Shown here one piece after another: positions 1 to 9,366 of a stretch of 64,000 bases of DNA. Each line of letters begins with the position of its first letter. Position 1 is the first letter of the stretch. The translations under genes were made by a program, and so were the position numbers. Origin of the DNA: Marilutibacter spongiae (lineage in GTDB: Bacteria > Pseudomonadota > Gammaproteobacteria > Xanthomonadales > Xanthomonadaceae); NCBI RefSeq assembly GCF_014145325.1, contig NZ_JACHTF010000017.1, forward strand, positions 33,911 through 97,910, in the 5' to 3' direction. The notes under the pieces were generated by a model. It had not been told where the DNA came from. It worked only from the letters and a program-made list of their open reading frames with translations, and did no database searches.

Positions 1-722
1 GGATGGAACAGCGAGCCCTGCCCTTCGACGACGTCCCAGTGGCCGGGCGCGGCCGCGGGCGACAGCAGTTCCGCCGCTCCGGCGGCGAAGTCCGACACCA
101 CCGCGTCCATCGGCATGCCGCCGCCGGCGATCAGGATGCCGGTCTGTCCGGTCGCCCGGAAATCCGCGTCGACGCCGCGCTCCCGGAACGCGCCGGCCAG
201 GGCGAGCGCCGTGTATTTCTTGCCGAGTGCGCAATCCGTGCCGATCGTCAGCAGGCGCTTGCCGCTGCGTCGCCGGCCGCTGGCCACCGGGATGGCCGCG
301 GGTGGCTGGCGGACGTCGATCAACTGGCGCCCCATCCGATCGGCCGCCTCGCGCAGCGCCGGGATGTCGCGCAGGCGCGCATGCATGCCGCTGACGATGT
401 CGAGACCCGCCTCCAGGCCTTCCACCAGCGCGGCGACCCAGTGCGACGGGATGAAGCCGCCGGCGTTGGCGACACCGATGACCATCGCGCGCGCGCCACG
501 GGCATGCGCGTGCGCCGGCGTCATGGCGGGCAGGCCGGTGCTCACCGAGCCACCCGCCAGGGCATGCTCGCCGATGCAACGGTCGGGCGCCCAGTCGCGC
601 AGGCCGAACGCGGTCTTGGCGTAACCCGGTTCGGTGGTGTCGCCGAGGAACAGCAGGTAGGGGCCGGGCAGCGACAACTGCGTCGCGGCCCGGGGGGCGT
701 GTTCGATGGGCATGGCTGTCAT
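1..722 (-). CDS. dgcN: D-glutamate N-acetyltransferase DgcN (DUF1611), 3' end beyond window
   Basis: The reading frame starts at 722 and is open to the window edge, giving about 240 N-terminal residues. It belongs to the DUF1611 family, whose characterised member DgcN transfers an acetyl group to D-glutamate in the cytosol so that DgcA can racemise the product. A P-loop-like GTDCALGKKYTA sits near residue 160, followed by RATGQTGILIAGGG, both hallmarks of the family. A GGAG sequence lies about 11 bases before the start. It follows the receptor gene by 30 bases and is probably cotranscribed with it. The presence of dgcA at 6.2-7.2 kb supports the assignment. The C-terminus cannot be seen, so integrity is unproven. 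Confidence 0.85.
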   Translation of the reverse strand, partial: MTAMPIEHAPRAATQLSLPGPYLLFLGDTTEPGYAKTAFGLRDWAPDRCIGEHALAGGSVSTGLPAMTPAHAHARGARAMVIGVANAGGFIPSHWVAALVEGLEAGLDIVSGMHARLRDIPALREAADRMGRQLIDVRQPPAAIPVASGRRRSGKRLLTIGTDCALGKKYTALALAGAFRERGVDADFRATGQTGILIAGGGMPMDAVVSDFAAGAAELLSPAAAPGHWDVVEGQGSLFH

Positions 723-752
723 GCGTTGCGCTCCGGCATCCGTGTCCGCGGG

Positions 753-3113
753 CTAGAACCGGTAGTCCACCTCGATGCCGAAGGTCCGCGGAAGGATCGG
801 CGCGGCCAGCCAGCTGGCCGTCGCGCCGGTGACCTGGTTGTCGTTGCTCGAGATCGAGGTGTAGCCGCGCTGGTCGGTCGCGTTCTTGACGTAGGCGCGG
901 AACGACCAGTTGGCATTGCTCAGCGAGGCATGCAGGTCGAGCGAGTAGTAGCTGTCGAGCTCGAGCGGCGGGGTGATCGTGGTGTCGAGCACCGTGGGCG
1001 GCGTGGTGTCGGTGGTGATGACCTGGCGCTCGGTGGTGCCGCCGACGCGATCGTCGATCCAGCGAAGCCCCGCGCCGAGGGCACCCTGCCAGTTGTCGCC
1101 GACGTCGAAGTAGTAGTCGGCCGTGGTCGAGAACGAATACTTCGGCACGTAGGGCATGCGGTCGCCCTTCAGGCCGGAGTTGACCTGGACCACGTAGGGC
1201 GGCGACGGGATCACCAGGGTCGGGAAGTCCTGGGTCAGGTCGGCGTCGGTGTAGGCCGCGTTGAAGCCGAGGTGGAAGTCGGCGGTGGGACGGTACTGCG
1301 CCGCGAACTCCAGGCCCTGGCTGGTCGCCGTGCCGCCGTTGACCAGGCCCGAGGCCCCGTTGAAGGTGGCCACCACCTGGATGTCTTCCCAGTCGATCTT
1401 GTATGCCGCCAGGTCGATCAGCAGGCGGTTGTCGGCGAACCCGGACTTGAGGCCGAGCTCGTAGCTGGTCAGCGTCGAGGAGTCGACCGAGGCCGGCACG
1501 CCTGGCAGCAGCACGTTGGGGCCGCCGGGCTGGTAGCCGGTGGCGACCTTGCCGTACAGCATGCTGTCGTCGCCCAGCTTGTATTGCGGGGTCACGCTCC
1601 AGGTGAACACGTCCTCGCTGGAGCCGTTGGGCGACTCGCCCAGCGGCAACAGGATGCCGCCGACCACGTTCTGGCTGAAGGTCTGGTCGTTCTCGGCGTA
1701 GCGCACGCCGGCGCCCAGCTTGAAGCGATCGGTGAAGGCGTAGCTGGCGTTGGCGAAGACCGCGGTTTCCTTGTAGTCGGTCGGCAGGTAGAGCAGGGCC
1801 AGGGTGCCGGCGATGTCGTCGTAGGGCGCAGGCAGCGGGCTGCCGTCGAGCTGGTTGAGCGTGATCAGCTGGCTGTTGCCGCCCTCCTCCTTGGTGTGGA
1901 ACACGCCCAGCATCCATTCCAGCGGCGAGCCGGCCTTGGAGGTCAGGCGGAACTCCTGGGTGAACTTGTCCAGCTGCAGCCCGTTGTCGAAGTAGGAGCT
2001 GCCGCCCTCGGGCAGGCCCAGCGCCAGGTCGGCGAAGTTGCCGTAGGCGACCGTGGTGTCCTGGCGACGCAGCGTGTCGGTCTCCGAGTAGCCGGTCGCG
2101 GAGGTGAAGTCCGCCCAGCCGAAGTCGACCTCCAGGGTCGCGGCGTAGTAGTCGATGTCCTTGCGGAAGACCTCGTCCACCCAGACCCGGTTCTCCAGGT
2201 CGCCGTCGAGCGGCGAACCATCGGCGGGGTCGAGCGCGGTGAACGCGTTGTTGTCGCTGTCGATGGTCTGGCGCATCGCGCTCAGCTTCAGGCTGGCGCG
2301 TTCGCCCTGCCACATCAGCGCCGCACGCGCGCTGGTCTGCAGGACGTCGTTGATGTCCTCTTCGCCGTCCACCGCGTTGTCGATGTAGCCCGGCGCATCA
2401 TTGCGCGAGTAGCTCAGGCGCAGCGCCAGGCTGTCGCGCACCAGCGGCAGGTTGGCGCCGAAGCGCACGTTGTGGCCGGTGCCGCCGTCGCCGACGCTGG
2501 ACAGGCCGCCGCCGATGCGGAACTCGGTGGCGGTCGTATCCGGCGCCACCGTCACGTACTTGAGCAGGCCACCCATCGAACCGGCGCCGTACAGGGTGCC
2601 CTGCGGGCCGCGCTGGACCTCGACGCGGTCGATGTCGTAGGGCAGCAGGTCGAGCGCGAGGATCGTCGCCGCCTGGTACAGGCCGCTCGAGCCGACCGGC
2701 GTCTCGTCGATATAGGTGCCCACGGTCGAGCCCGAGGACAGCGGCGCGATGCCGCGCATGCTCACCGTCGTCTTGCCCGGGGTGCCGCCGGCGGACACGT
2801 TCAGGCCGGGCACGTAGTCGGAGTAGTCGCTGAGCTGGGTCGCGCTGGCCTGCTCGATCCGCGCCCCGCCGATCACGCTGATGGCCGAGGGCACTTCGCG
2901 GATGTTCTCCACGCGCTTGTTGGCCGTGACCATGACCGTGTCCAGGTCGACCGCCCGTTGCGGCGCGGCCGGTGCCGTTGCATCGGCCGGCGCTTCGGGC
3001 GTCCCGGCCTCCTGCGCGATGGCGGGCGTGGCGGCGGCCAGTGCCAGCGCACAGGCAACGGCACCGACCAGGGGCGTACGGCGCAGGGCCGGCGTGGGCT
3101 TCGACATGTTCAT
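753..3113 (-). CDS. TonB-dependent outer-membrane receptor
   Basis: A 786-residue outer-membrane receptor. The signal peptide runs to about residue 34 (AIAQ). It is followed by a Pro/Ala-rich linker, a TonB-box-like DTVMVTAN near residue 57, a plug domain with VQRGPQGTLYG, and a beta barrel ending in the expected terminal Phe (DYRF). The family imports bulky nutrients across the outer membrane using TonB energy. The substrate cannot be read from the sequence. Its position between the D-aminoacylase and dgcN suggests D-amino-acid-containing peptides or N-acyl-D-amino acids. A strong GGAGGAG lies just before the ATG at 3113; a second ATG two codons later is also possible. It has its own promoter (3215-3243) at the end of the upstream gene. 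Confidence 0.9.
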   Translation of the reverse strand: MNMSKPTPALRRTPLVGAVACALALAAATPAIAQEAGTPEAPADATAPAAPQRAVDLDTVMVTANKRVENIREVPSAISVIGGARIEQASATQLSDYSDYVPGLNVSAGGTPGKTTVSMRGIAPLSSGSTVGTYIDETPVGSSGLYQAATILALDLLPYDIDRVEVQRGPQGTLYGAGSMGGLLKYVTVAPDTTATEFRIGGGLSSVGDGGTGHNVRFGANLPLVRDSLALRLSYSRNDAPGYIDNAVDGEEDINDVLQTSARAALMWQGERASLKLSAMRQTIDSDNNAFTALDPADGSPLDGDLENRVWVDEVFRKDIDYYAATLEVDFGWADFTSATGYSETDTLRRQDTTVAYGNFADLALGLPEGGSSYFDNGLQLDKFTQEFRLTSKAGSPLEWMLGVFHTKEEGGNSQLITLNQLDGSPLPAPYDDIAGTLALLYLPTDYKETAVFANASYAFTDRFKLGAGVRYAENDQTFSQNVVGGILLPLGESPNGSSEDVFTWSVTPQYKLGDDSMLYGKVATGYQPGGPNVLLPGVPASVDSSTLTSYELGLKSGFADNRLLIDLAAYKIDWEDIQVVATFNGASGLVNGGTATSQGLEFAAQYRPTADFHLGFNAAYTDADLTQDFPTLVIPSPPYVVQVNSGLKGDRMPYVPKYSFSTTADYYFDVGDNWQGALGAGLRWIDDRVGGTTERQVITTDTTPPTVLDTTITPPLELDSYYSLDLHASLSNANWSFRAYVKNATDQRGYTSISSNDNQVTGATASWLAAPILPRTFGIEVDYRF

Positions 3114-3214
3114 TCGACTCCTCCAGGAAGGGTTCGGGTCCGGTGCGATGGCGGCATCGCGGGTGCGTGGCCGCCCATCCGTTCGCCTGATTAGAAAATT
3201 AAATCCCCAATAGG

Positions 3215-3243
3215 ACTATTTAGCCCATTTGGAAAATTGTCAA
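3215..3243 (-). promoter_or_regulatory. Predicted promoter of the receptor gene, sharing a motif with the promoter at 9.34 kb
   Basis: Reading leftwards, TTGACA (3243-3238) is followed 17 bases later by AATAGT (3220-3215). The stretch GTTGACAATTTTCCAA recurs with one change upstream of the serine hydrolase (plus coordinates 9352-9367). The -10 overlaps a small inverted repeat, AATAG-GA-CTATT, at 3209-3220. The -35 overlaps the stop codon of the D-aminoacylase gene. About 100 bases of leader would precede the receptor ATG. Confidence 0.55.
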
Positions 3244-4958
3244 CGCCTTTCGTCCGACTGTCCCCAACCGGTCCAGCCGGGCCCGCGCACCACCCGGCCC
3301 GGGGTCGCACCGGTATGCTCGCCGTCGTGCAGCACCTGCTCGCCGTTGACGAACACGTGCCTCACGCCGACGGCGTACTGCATCGGCGCCTCGAACGTGG
3401 CGGTATCGGCGATCGTGGCCGGATCGAAGACGACGACGTCGGCATGGCAGCCCACCGCTAGGCAGCCACGGTCGCGCAGCTTCCAGTTCGCCGCCGGCAA
3501 ACCGGTGAGCCTGTGGACGGCCTGCTCGAGGGGCATGAGCTTGCGGTCGCGCGCGTAGTGACCCAGGAAGCGCGCGAAGTTGCCGTAGGCGCGCGGATGC
3601 GTACTCGACTTCAAGAACACGCCCTCCGGCGCGGAGGCCTCGGCGTCCGAGCCCAGGCTGACCCAGGGCTGGGACAGGCCCAGCTCGACATTGGGTTCGC
3701 TCATCAGGAAGTAGGCCGCGCCCACGCGCGAACCATCCTCGACGATCAGGTCCATGACCGTCTCCTCGGGCGAGGTACCGCGCTCGCGGGCAACCCCGGC
3801 GAGGCTGCGACCGGTGAGTGGCTTGAGCGTGTCGCTGTTGAAGCCGATCAGCAACACGCGATCGTCCGAGCCTGCGAGCAGGCGGATGTTCTCCCAGCCA
3901 GCGTCGGGATCGCGCATCTCCGCGGCGACGCGCTCTCGGATCGCCGGATCGCGCAGGCGCTCGATCATCGCGTCCTGCCCACCGGCCTGCACCCAGGGCG
4001 GCAGGCCAGCGGTCAAGCCGGTCGCGCCGGCGGTATAGGCGTACATGTCGGCGGCGACGTCGACGCCCTCGGCGCGCGCGGCCTCGATCCTCGCGATCGC
4101 CTCGGCCATCTTCGGCCAGTTCTGCTCGCCCGCCGCTTTCAGGTGGTAGGCCTCGGCATGCTCGCCCGTCGCACGGCCGATGCCGATCGTCTCGTCCAGC
4201 GCTTCCAGGAAACGGTCGGCCTCGCTGCGCATGTGCGCCACGTAGCCGCCGCCGGATTCGGCGGCCGCCTGCGCCAGCGCGGCCAGTTCCGGCGTTTCGG
4301 CGAAGGTGGCCGGCGGGTAGATCAGCGAGGCGCCGACGCCCAGCGCGCCTTCGGCCATCGCGTCGCGCACGACGTCCTGCATGCGCGCGAGCTGCGCCGG
4401 ATCGGGGTCGACGTCGTCTTCGCCCAGCTCGTGGATGCGCACGGTGGTGGCGCCGACGAAGGAGGCGACGTTCGGCGAGACGCCCTTCTCGACCAGGTGG
4501 TCGAGATAGCCGCCCAACGTGGTCCATGCGACCGGATAGTGGATGTCGCCCTGCTGGGCGACTGCGTCGGCCTTCATCGCCTCGGTGTAGGGGCCCATGG
4601 ACCAGCCCTCGCCGAAGATCTCCAGGGTCACGCCCTGCGTGATGTCGCTCATGCCGCGACCGTCGGCGATCAGGGATTCCACCGCCCAGCTGAGCACGTT
4701 GATGAAGCCCGGTGCCACCGCCTCGCCGTGCGCGTCTACCTCGCGCGTGGCGACGACGAGGCTGCCCGGCGGCAGCCAGGCGGCGACGCGGTCGCCGCGG
4801 ATCGCCAGGTCGACGTTCCGCGGTGCCGCGCCGGTGCCGTCGTAGACGACGCCGTTGCGGATGACCAGGTCGTAGGGGCCGGCGTCGGCCGCCTCGCGCG
4901 TGCCCGCGCAGCCGGCCAGGCCTGCGAGCAGGATGAGACTCAAGGGTCGAAGGGACAT
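3240..4958 (-). CDS. N-acyl-D-amino-acid deacylase family lipoprotein (amidohydrolase)
   Basis: A 572-residue amidohydrolase related to D-aminoacylases, which hydrolyse N-acyl-D-amino acids to a free D-amino acid and an acid. The N-terminus MSLRPLSLILLAGLAGC is a lipoprotein signal with lipobox LAGC, so it should be anchored in the periplasm. GAGGAG precedes the ATG. Metal-site residues that can be matched are His in YVAHMRSE (about 241), His in AYHLKAAG (about 270) and Asp in LGSDAEA (about 436). The usual first metal motif HxH after PGF is replaced by PGFINVLSWA (about 84-93). I believe this marks a subfamily rather than decay, because the rest is intact. It sits 46 bases after the DUF819 gene in one operon. 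Confidence 0.8.
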   Translation of the reverse strand: MSLRPLSLILLAGLAGCAGTREAADAGPYDLVIRNGVVYDGTGAAPRNVDLAIRGDRVAAWLPPGSLVVATREVDAHGEAVAPGFINVLSWAVESLIADGRGMSDITQGVTLEIFGEGWSMGPYTEAMKADAVAQQGDIHYPVAWTTLGGYLDHLVEKGVSPNVASFVGATTVRIHELGEDDVDPDPAQLARMQDVVRDAMAEGALGVGASLIYPPATFAETPELAALAQAAAESGGGYVAHMRSEADRFLEALDETIGIGRATGEHAEAYHLKAAGEQNWPKMAEAIARIEAARAEGVDVAADMYAYTAGATGLTAGLPPWVQAGGQDAMIERLRDPAIRERVAAEMRDPDAGWENIRLLAGSDDRVLLIGFNSDTLKPLTGRSLAGVARERGTSPEETVMDLIVEDGSRVGAAYFLMSEPNVELGLSQPWVSLGSDAEASAPEGVFLKSSTHPRAYGNFARFLGHYARDRKLMPLEQAVHRLTGLPAANWKLRDRGCLAVGCHADVVVFDPATIADTATFEAPMQYAVGVRHVFVNGEQVLHDGEHTGATPGRVVRGPGWTGWGQSDERR

Positions 4959-5004
4959 GCCGGCACTCCTCGGGCGTGGTGCGGTGACGAAGCAGGAAGA
5001 CGGG

Positions 5005-6156
5005 TCATGGGCCCAGCCAGTTGAACAGGCCGATGCCGACGAAATTGCCCACGACGTAGCCGAGGATCCCGGTCGCGACCGCGGGCACCGCCAGTCGGCG
5101 CCAGCCGAACAGCACCGCGAAGGCGACGGCGATCGGCGGTCCGCCGATGCAGGCCGTGGAGGCGATCACCAGCTCGGCGTGGTTGAGGCGGAACAGGCGG
5201 CCGGCCAGCAGCACGAAGGCCACGTGGACGATGAACACCAGCAGCACGTAGGCGAACAGCGCCGGGGCGGCATGGAGCAGAGCGCCCAGGTCGGCGCCGG
5301 CGCCCAGCATCGCGAAGAAGAGGTACATGAAGAGCGTGGCGACCACGTCCTCGCCGGCCAGGCCGCGCAACCAGCGTCGGCCGAGGGTGGCGATCGCGAC
5401 CATGATCGTGGTGATGAAGAGGATGCCGTAGCTGGGCTGGCCGATCGCCGCGGCCAGGGCGTCGCCCGTGGCGCAGGCCAGTGCGGCCAGGCCCAGCGCG
5501 ATGGCCAGGTCGATCAGCGAAGGCGCGCGCGGCGCCGGCGCCGCCGCGTCCGCCGCGTCGGCCAGCCCCTCCCCGCGCCAGCCGAAGTGGCGACGGAACA
5601 GCGCCGCGTTGGCCACGGCCCCGACCACCAGCAGGTAGCCCAGGCCGACCACGTTGTCGATCGCGACACCCGCCGCCAGGGCACTGGGGTCGCGGAAGCC
5701 GATGGCCTCGGCGACGGCGGCGTAGTTCAGCGAGCCTCCGGTGTAGGTGGCGCTGAACACCGCCGCGTACTGCGCCTCGTAGGCGCCCAGGTCGAGCAGG
5801 CGCGCGCCCAGCCAGGCCCCCAGCACCACGCCGAGCGCACCGGCGGCGAACGCCAGGAGCGTGCGGCCGCCTTCCACGAGCATGCTGACCAGGTCGGCCC
5901 GCAACAGGAACAGGGCGATCGCCAGCGGCACCAGGTAGGTCCAGATGACGTCGTAGACGGGCGCGGCGCGCGGGATGACGCCCGCGTTGGCCAGCAGCAT
6001 CGCCAGCGCGATGACGATCATGACGCCCGACACCCGACGCCCCAGGCGGGTCCGCTCCAGCGCCGCGCCGATGGCGGCCACCGCGAAGAACACCGCCAGC
6101 AGCGCGAAGCCGTTGCCGGCCGGCAACCAGCTCGCGGCGGCGGCGGTCGCGATCAC
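5005..6156 (-). CDS. DUF819 family membrane protein, probable permease
   Basis: A 383-residue hydrophobic protein with about ten membrane segments, matching the DUF819 (YjcL-like) family of the inner membrane. Motifs such as TYTGGSLNYAAVA and ACIGGPPIAVA fit a transporter-like fold, but the family has no firmly established substrate. The start is chosen as GTG at 6156 because it forms a four-base GTGA overlap with the stop of dgcA, a typical translational-coupling arrangement; no ATG gives a better fit. Its place between dgcA and the D-aminoacylase suggests transport of a D-amino-acid derivative or dipeptide across the inner membrane, which is inference. Confidence 0.75.
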   Translation of the reverse strand: MIATAAAASWLPAGNGFALLAVFFAVAAIGAALERTRLGRRVSGVMIVIALAMLLANAGVIPRAAPVYDVIWTYLVPLAIALFLLRADLVSMLVEGGRTLLAFAAGALGVVLGAWLGARLLDLGAYEAQYAAVFSATYTGGSLNYAAVAEAIGFRDPSALAAGVAIDNVVGLGYLLVVGAVANAALFRRHFGWRGEGLADAADAAAPAPRAPSLIDLAIALGLAALACATGDALAAAIGQPSYGILFITTIMVAIATLGRRWLRGLAGEDVVATLFMYLFFAMLGAGADLGALLHAAPALFAYVLLVFIVHVAFVLLAGRLFRLNHAELVIASTACIGGPPIAVAFAVLFGWRRLAVPAVATGILGYVVGNFVGIGLFNWLGP

Positions 6157-7172
6157 CGTGCCGGCACCGGGCCACCCCAGACATCGTCCGGGCAATCGAC
6201 GAGGCCGTCGCGGTAGACCACGGCGGGCGTGCGGTCCTGCTTGAGGAAGGTCGGGCCGTCGAGGTCGACGACGTCGCACTGCTGGCCGAGGATTAAGCCC
6301 GGCGCGGTCGCCCAGCTGCTGCCGGCCATGTTGCCGACCATGACCTTCATGCCCAGCGCGCGGGCGCGCTCGGCGATCATCAGGCCTTCGGTGAGGCCGC
6401 CGCACTTGTCGAGCTTGATGTTGACCACGTCGAAGCGGCCGACCAGGGCCTCCACTTCGTCCAGGCCCTGCACGCTTTCGTCGGCCGCGATCGGGATGGC
6501 GTGGTCGACGCCGTCGAGGTCGGCCTCGCGGCCGCGGCGGCAGGGCTGCTCGAGCAGGGCCACGCCGGCCTCGTGCAGCGCGGGCATCAGCACGTCGAGC
6601 GTATCGGGCACGTAGCCCTGGTTGGCGTCGACCGCCAGCCAGACGTCGGGGCGCACCGCACGGACCGCACGCACGCGCTCGCCGTCGAGCTCGGCCTCGC
6701 CGGTGAGCTTGAGCTTGATCGCGCGCGCCTTCGCGTAGGAACGCGCGGCGTCGGCCATCACCGCCGGATCGTCCGCGCCCACGGTGAAAGTCGTCAGCAG
6801 CGCGCGCGGGCGCCCGATGCCGGCAAGCTGCCATGCAGGCACGCCGGCGCGGCGCGCCTCGAGCTCCCACAGGGCGCAGTCGAGCGCGTTGCGCGCGCCC
6901 CCCGGCGACAGCAGGTCGCGGAGGGCATCGCGGGTGATGCCCGCCTCGACCGTGTCGCGCAGCCCATCCAGCGTCGCCAGCATGCCCTCGGGGCGGTCGT
7001 CGAGGTAGTACACCCCGGCGGCCTCGCCACGGCCTTCGAACCGGCCGTCGTCCAGGCGCACCACCGTCGCGGGCATCGCCTCGAACACGTAACCGGAGAT
7101 GCGGAAGGGCGCCACCAGCGGCAGCGGCTCGTTGTGCAGCGTCATCGTCACGCGCGGCGCGATGGGGGCCAT
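6153..7172 (-). CDS. dgcA: N-acyl-D-glutamate racemase / dipeptide epimerase (enolase superfamily) DgcA
   Basis: A 339-residue enolase-superfamily enzyme of the muconate-lactonising subgroup. The barrel carries the expected catalytic set: KLKLTG (KxK base), VDANQG (metal Asp), LLEQP (metal Glu), AADES (metal Asp) and INIKLDKCGG (second Lys base); DLDGP near the C-terminus is typical of the dipeptide epimerase group. It should act in the cytosol, interconverting N-acetyl-D- and N-acetyl-L-glutamate (with DgcN) or L-Ala-D/L-Glu. The dgcN gene nearby favours the first. An ideal AAGGAG six bases before ATG 7172 fixes the start. It overlaps the next gene by four bases and follows the serine hydrolase by 59 bases. 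Confidence 0.82.
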   Translation of the reverse strand: MAPIAPRVTMTLHNEPLPLVAPFRISGYVFEAMPATVVRLDDGRFEGRGEAAGVYYLDDRPEGMLATLDGLRDTVEAGITRDALRDLLSPGGARNALDCALWELEARRAGVPAWQLAGIGRPRALLTTFTVGADDPAVMADAARSYAKARAIKLKLTGEAELDGERVRAVRAVRPDVWLAVDANQGYVPDTLDVLMPALHEAGVALLEQPCRRGREADLDGVDHAIPIAADESVQGLDEVEALVGRFDVVNIKLDKCGGLTEGLMIAERARALGMKVMVGNMAGSSWATAPGLILGQQCDVVDLDGPTFLKQDRTPAVVYRDGLVDCPDDVWGGPVPAR

Positions 7173-7231
7173 GGGGCGCTCCTTGGCAGTACGGGACAGG
7201 GCGCGGCACCGCGGTGCCGCGCCCGTGGGCG

Positions 7232-9259
7232 TCAGTAGTTGGCGCTGTAGCCAACGAGGTGGTAGGCGATGCTCGCCCACAGGATCCCCAGGCAACCGAC
7301 CGCGAGCACGATCGCCCACAGCTTCGCCCACCAGCGACGACGGCTGCGCAGCACCTTCCACGCATTCCAGACCGCGACCAGGGCACCCAGCGGGAACACC
7401 AGCAGCGAGACGATCCGCAAGGTGCGCACCAGCCAGTCGTTGGACGGTCCCAGCATGTCGAGGCTGCCGAACATCGCCACGATCGTCCCGAGCACGCCGA
7501 GCGCGGTCACCAGCACGACCAGCGAGGCGATGCGAATGATCCGGTGGGCGCGGGCGTCCTCGCCGCCGAGGCGGTACGGCACGCCGTAATGGCGGCGCAC
7601 CAGGGCCGACACCGGCCAGGCGAGCACCGTCAGCGCCAGCGCGGCCAGGCCCACGACGATGAGGGGCAGCAGCCAGGCGCCCGAGCGCCACGCGGGCACC
7701 GGTTCCATCACCATGAACGGCGACACCGGCTCGAAGCTCCAGCGCACGACCTTGCCGTCCACCACCTGGGCAGCCAGGCGGTCGCTGCCGTCCACGTCGC
7801 GCCAGACATACGGGGCGATCTCGCGCCACTTCACCGGCAGGCCGTCGAGGCCCGTCAGCGCGGGCACCGAGATGCTGCCGTCCTCGGTCGCCACGACCTT
7901 GGTCTGGCCGACCAGATTGAGGATGGCCAGGAAGTTGTCTTCCGGGCGACGGCTGCTGTCGTAGAGGCCGGCCATCTGCGCGGCATGCTCGCGCGCGGTG
8001 GCCTCGTCGACCTCACCCTCGTGCGGCTTGCCCGGCAGGTAGCGCGCGGCGAAGGCCTTGTGCAGGGCGCCGCGGATCTTGCCGGCGGCGCCCTCGCGAC
8101 CGCCGCTGTTGAAGGACACGAACAGGCCGACGCCATCGTCGATGAACAACGGCATGTCGCTGTGGAACCACTGCGTGTCGCCCGCGTGGGCGACCACCCG
8201 GCGGCCGTTGACGTTGTATTCGTAGAAACCCAGCAGCATGCGGTTGAGCGGCGCGATCATGTCCAGCGCGGTGCCATGCATCTGCCTGGCGGTGTCCTCG
8301 CGGAGGATGCGTGCTTCGCCGACCGCACCGTCCTGGAGGTGGGCGATCATGAAGCGCGCCATGTCCTCGCCGGTCGCCGACAGGCTGCCGGCAGGTCCCG
8401 GGGTGACGAACTCGAACTCCTTCGGCGCGTCCTCGCCGTAGGCGTAGCCCTTGGACATCAGCGGCCGCAACGCCTCCGGCAGGGGCTGGCGGAAGCTGGA
8501 ATGCTGCATTCCCAGCGGCTTGAACAGGTGCTGCTCGACGTAGTCGTCGAAGGGTTGCCCGGACACCCGCTGGACGACGTAACCGGCGAGCGCGGTCGCG
8601 TAGTTGGAGTACGCCGGCGTGCTGCCCGCGTCGAAGATCCGCGTCGGCACCCAGTGCTTCAGGTATTCCTCGAGCGTCACGTACTGCGCGGGGTCGGCGA
8701 TGATGAGGCCGCGGATCGCTTCCTCCATGCCGGTGGTGTGGGTCATCACGTTGCGAAGCGTGATCGGCGTTCCGTTGCGCTCCGGGATCTCGAAGTCGAG
8801 GTAGCCGTTGATATCGGCATCGAGGTCGAGCTTGCCCTGCTCGACCAGCTGCATCACCGCCGTCCAGGTGAACAGCTTGGACACCGAGCCGGGGCGGAAC
8901 AGCGTCTTCGCCGGATCGACGGGCGTGCGCGCCTCGACGTCGGCGTAGCCATAGCCCCTGGAGGCCAGCAGTTCGCCATCCTTGACCACCACCACCACGG
9001 CGCCGGGAATGCCGCCGCGCTGCATCGCGTAGGGCAGGAAGCCATCAAGCCAGGCCTCGACGTCGGCCCGGGTCAGCGGCCCCTCTTCGATGCCGGGCAC
9101 CTCGCCGACCGGCACGGCGTCCGGCGTGGTCGGCACCTGGGCATCGAGTTCGACCTCGGGCACCGCCGGGCCGACCACCGGATCGGCCGCGAAGGCCGGT
9201 GGGAGCGCGGCGAGCACGCTGAGCAGGCAGGCCAGCAAGGCCGTCGAACGCTTCGACAT
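7232..9259 (-). CDS. Serine hydrolase, beta-lactamase/PBP fold, membrane-anchored
   Basis: A 675-residue exported enzyme. It has a signal peptide (to about AFAA, residue 25) and a class C beta-lactamase / D-aminopeptidase-like domain with SVSK (about 125), YSN (about 216) and HAG (about 357) in the expected order. A linker domain and about four membrane helices after residue 550 follow. Relatives include esterases, D-aminopeptidases and D,D-peptidases; the exact reaction cannot be decided. As first gene of the operon that contains dgcA and a D-aminoacylase, it may release D-amino-acid-containing units in the periplasm. The start at 9259 follows AGGGGA. A clear TTGACA promoter lies at 9338-9366. 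Confidence 0.8.
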   Translation of the reverse strand: MSKRSTALLACLLSVLAALPPAFAADPVVGPAVPEVELDAQVPTTPDAVPVGEVPGIEEGPLTRADVEAWLDGFLPYAMQRGGIPGAVVVVVKDGELLASRGYGYADVEARTPVDPAKTLFRPGSVSKLFTWTAVMQLVEQGKLDLDADINGYLDFEIPERNGTPITLRNVMTHTTGMEEAIRGLIIADPAQYVTLEEYLKHWVPTRIFDAGSTPAYSNYATALAGYVVQRVSGQPFDDYVEQHLFKPLGMQHSSFRQPLPEALRPLMSKGYAYGEDAPKEFEFVTPGPAGSLSATGEDMARFMIAHLQDGAVGEARILREDTARQMHGTALDMIAPLNRMLLGFYEYNVNGRRVVAHAGDTQWFHSDMPLFIDDGVGLFVSFNSGGREGAAGKIRGALHKAFAARYLPGKPHEGEVDEATAREHAAQMAGLYDSSRRPEDNFLAILNLVGQTKVVATEDGSISVPALTGLDGLPVKWREIAPYVWRDVDGSDRLAAQVVDGKVVRWSFEPVSPFMVMEPVPAWRSGAWLLPLIVVGLAALALTVLAWPVSALVRRHYGVPYRLGGEDARAHRIIRIASLVVLVTALGVLGTIVAMFGSLDMLGPSNDWLVRTLRIVSLLVFPLGALVAVWNAWKVLRSRRRWWAKLWAIVLAVGCLGILWASIAYHLVGYSANY

Positions 9260-9337
9260 CGTCTATCCCCTGGAATGGGCCGCCACGGCGGCATGGATCC
9301 CGACGGAAACCCGAACCCTATTTCCGTCCTGTTTGGC

Positions 9338-9366
9338 AATAGTGATCCTGATTGGAAAAATGTCAA
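9338..9366 (-). promoter_or_regulatory. Predicted promoter of the D-amino-acid operon
   Basis: TTGACA (9366-9361), 17 bases, then ACTATT (9343-9338), reading leftwards towards the serine hydrolase. The -35 and its flank match the receptor promoter at 3.2 kb (GTTGACATTTTTCCAA here). CTATT and AATAG arms (9318-9342) flank the -10 region and may be an operator for the divergent HTH-cupin regulator; this is inference. Confidence 0.55.

Noticed and set aside
3..3194. A 1063-codon plus-strand open frame
   Set aside because: It is antisense to dgcN and the TonB receptor, both with clear family motifs; the frame is Arg/Gly/His-rich as expected of GC-rich shadow frames.
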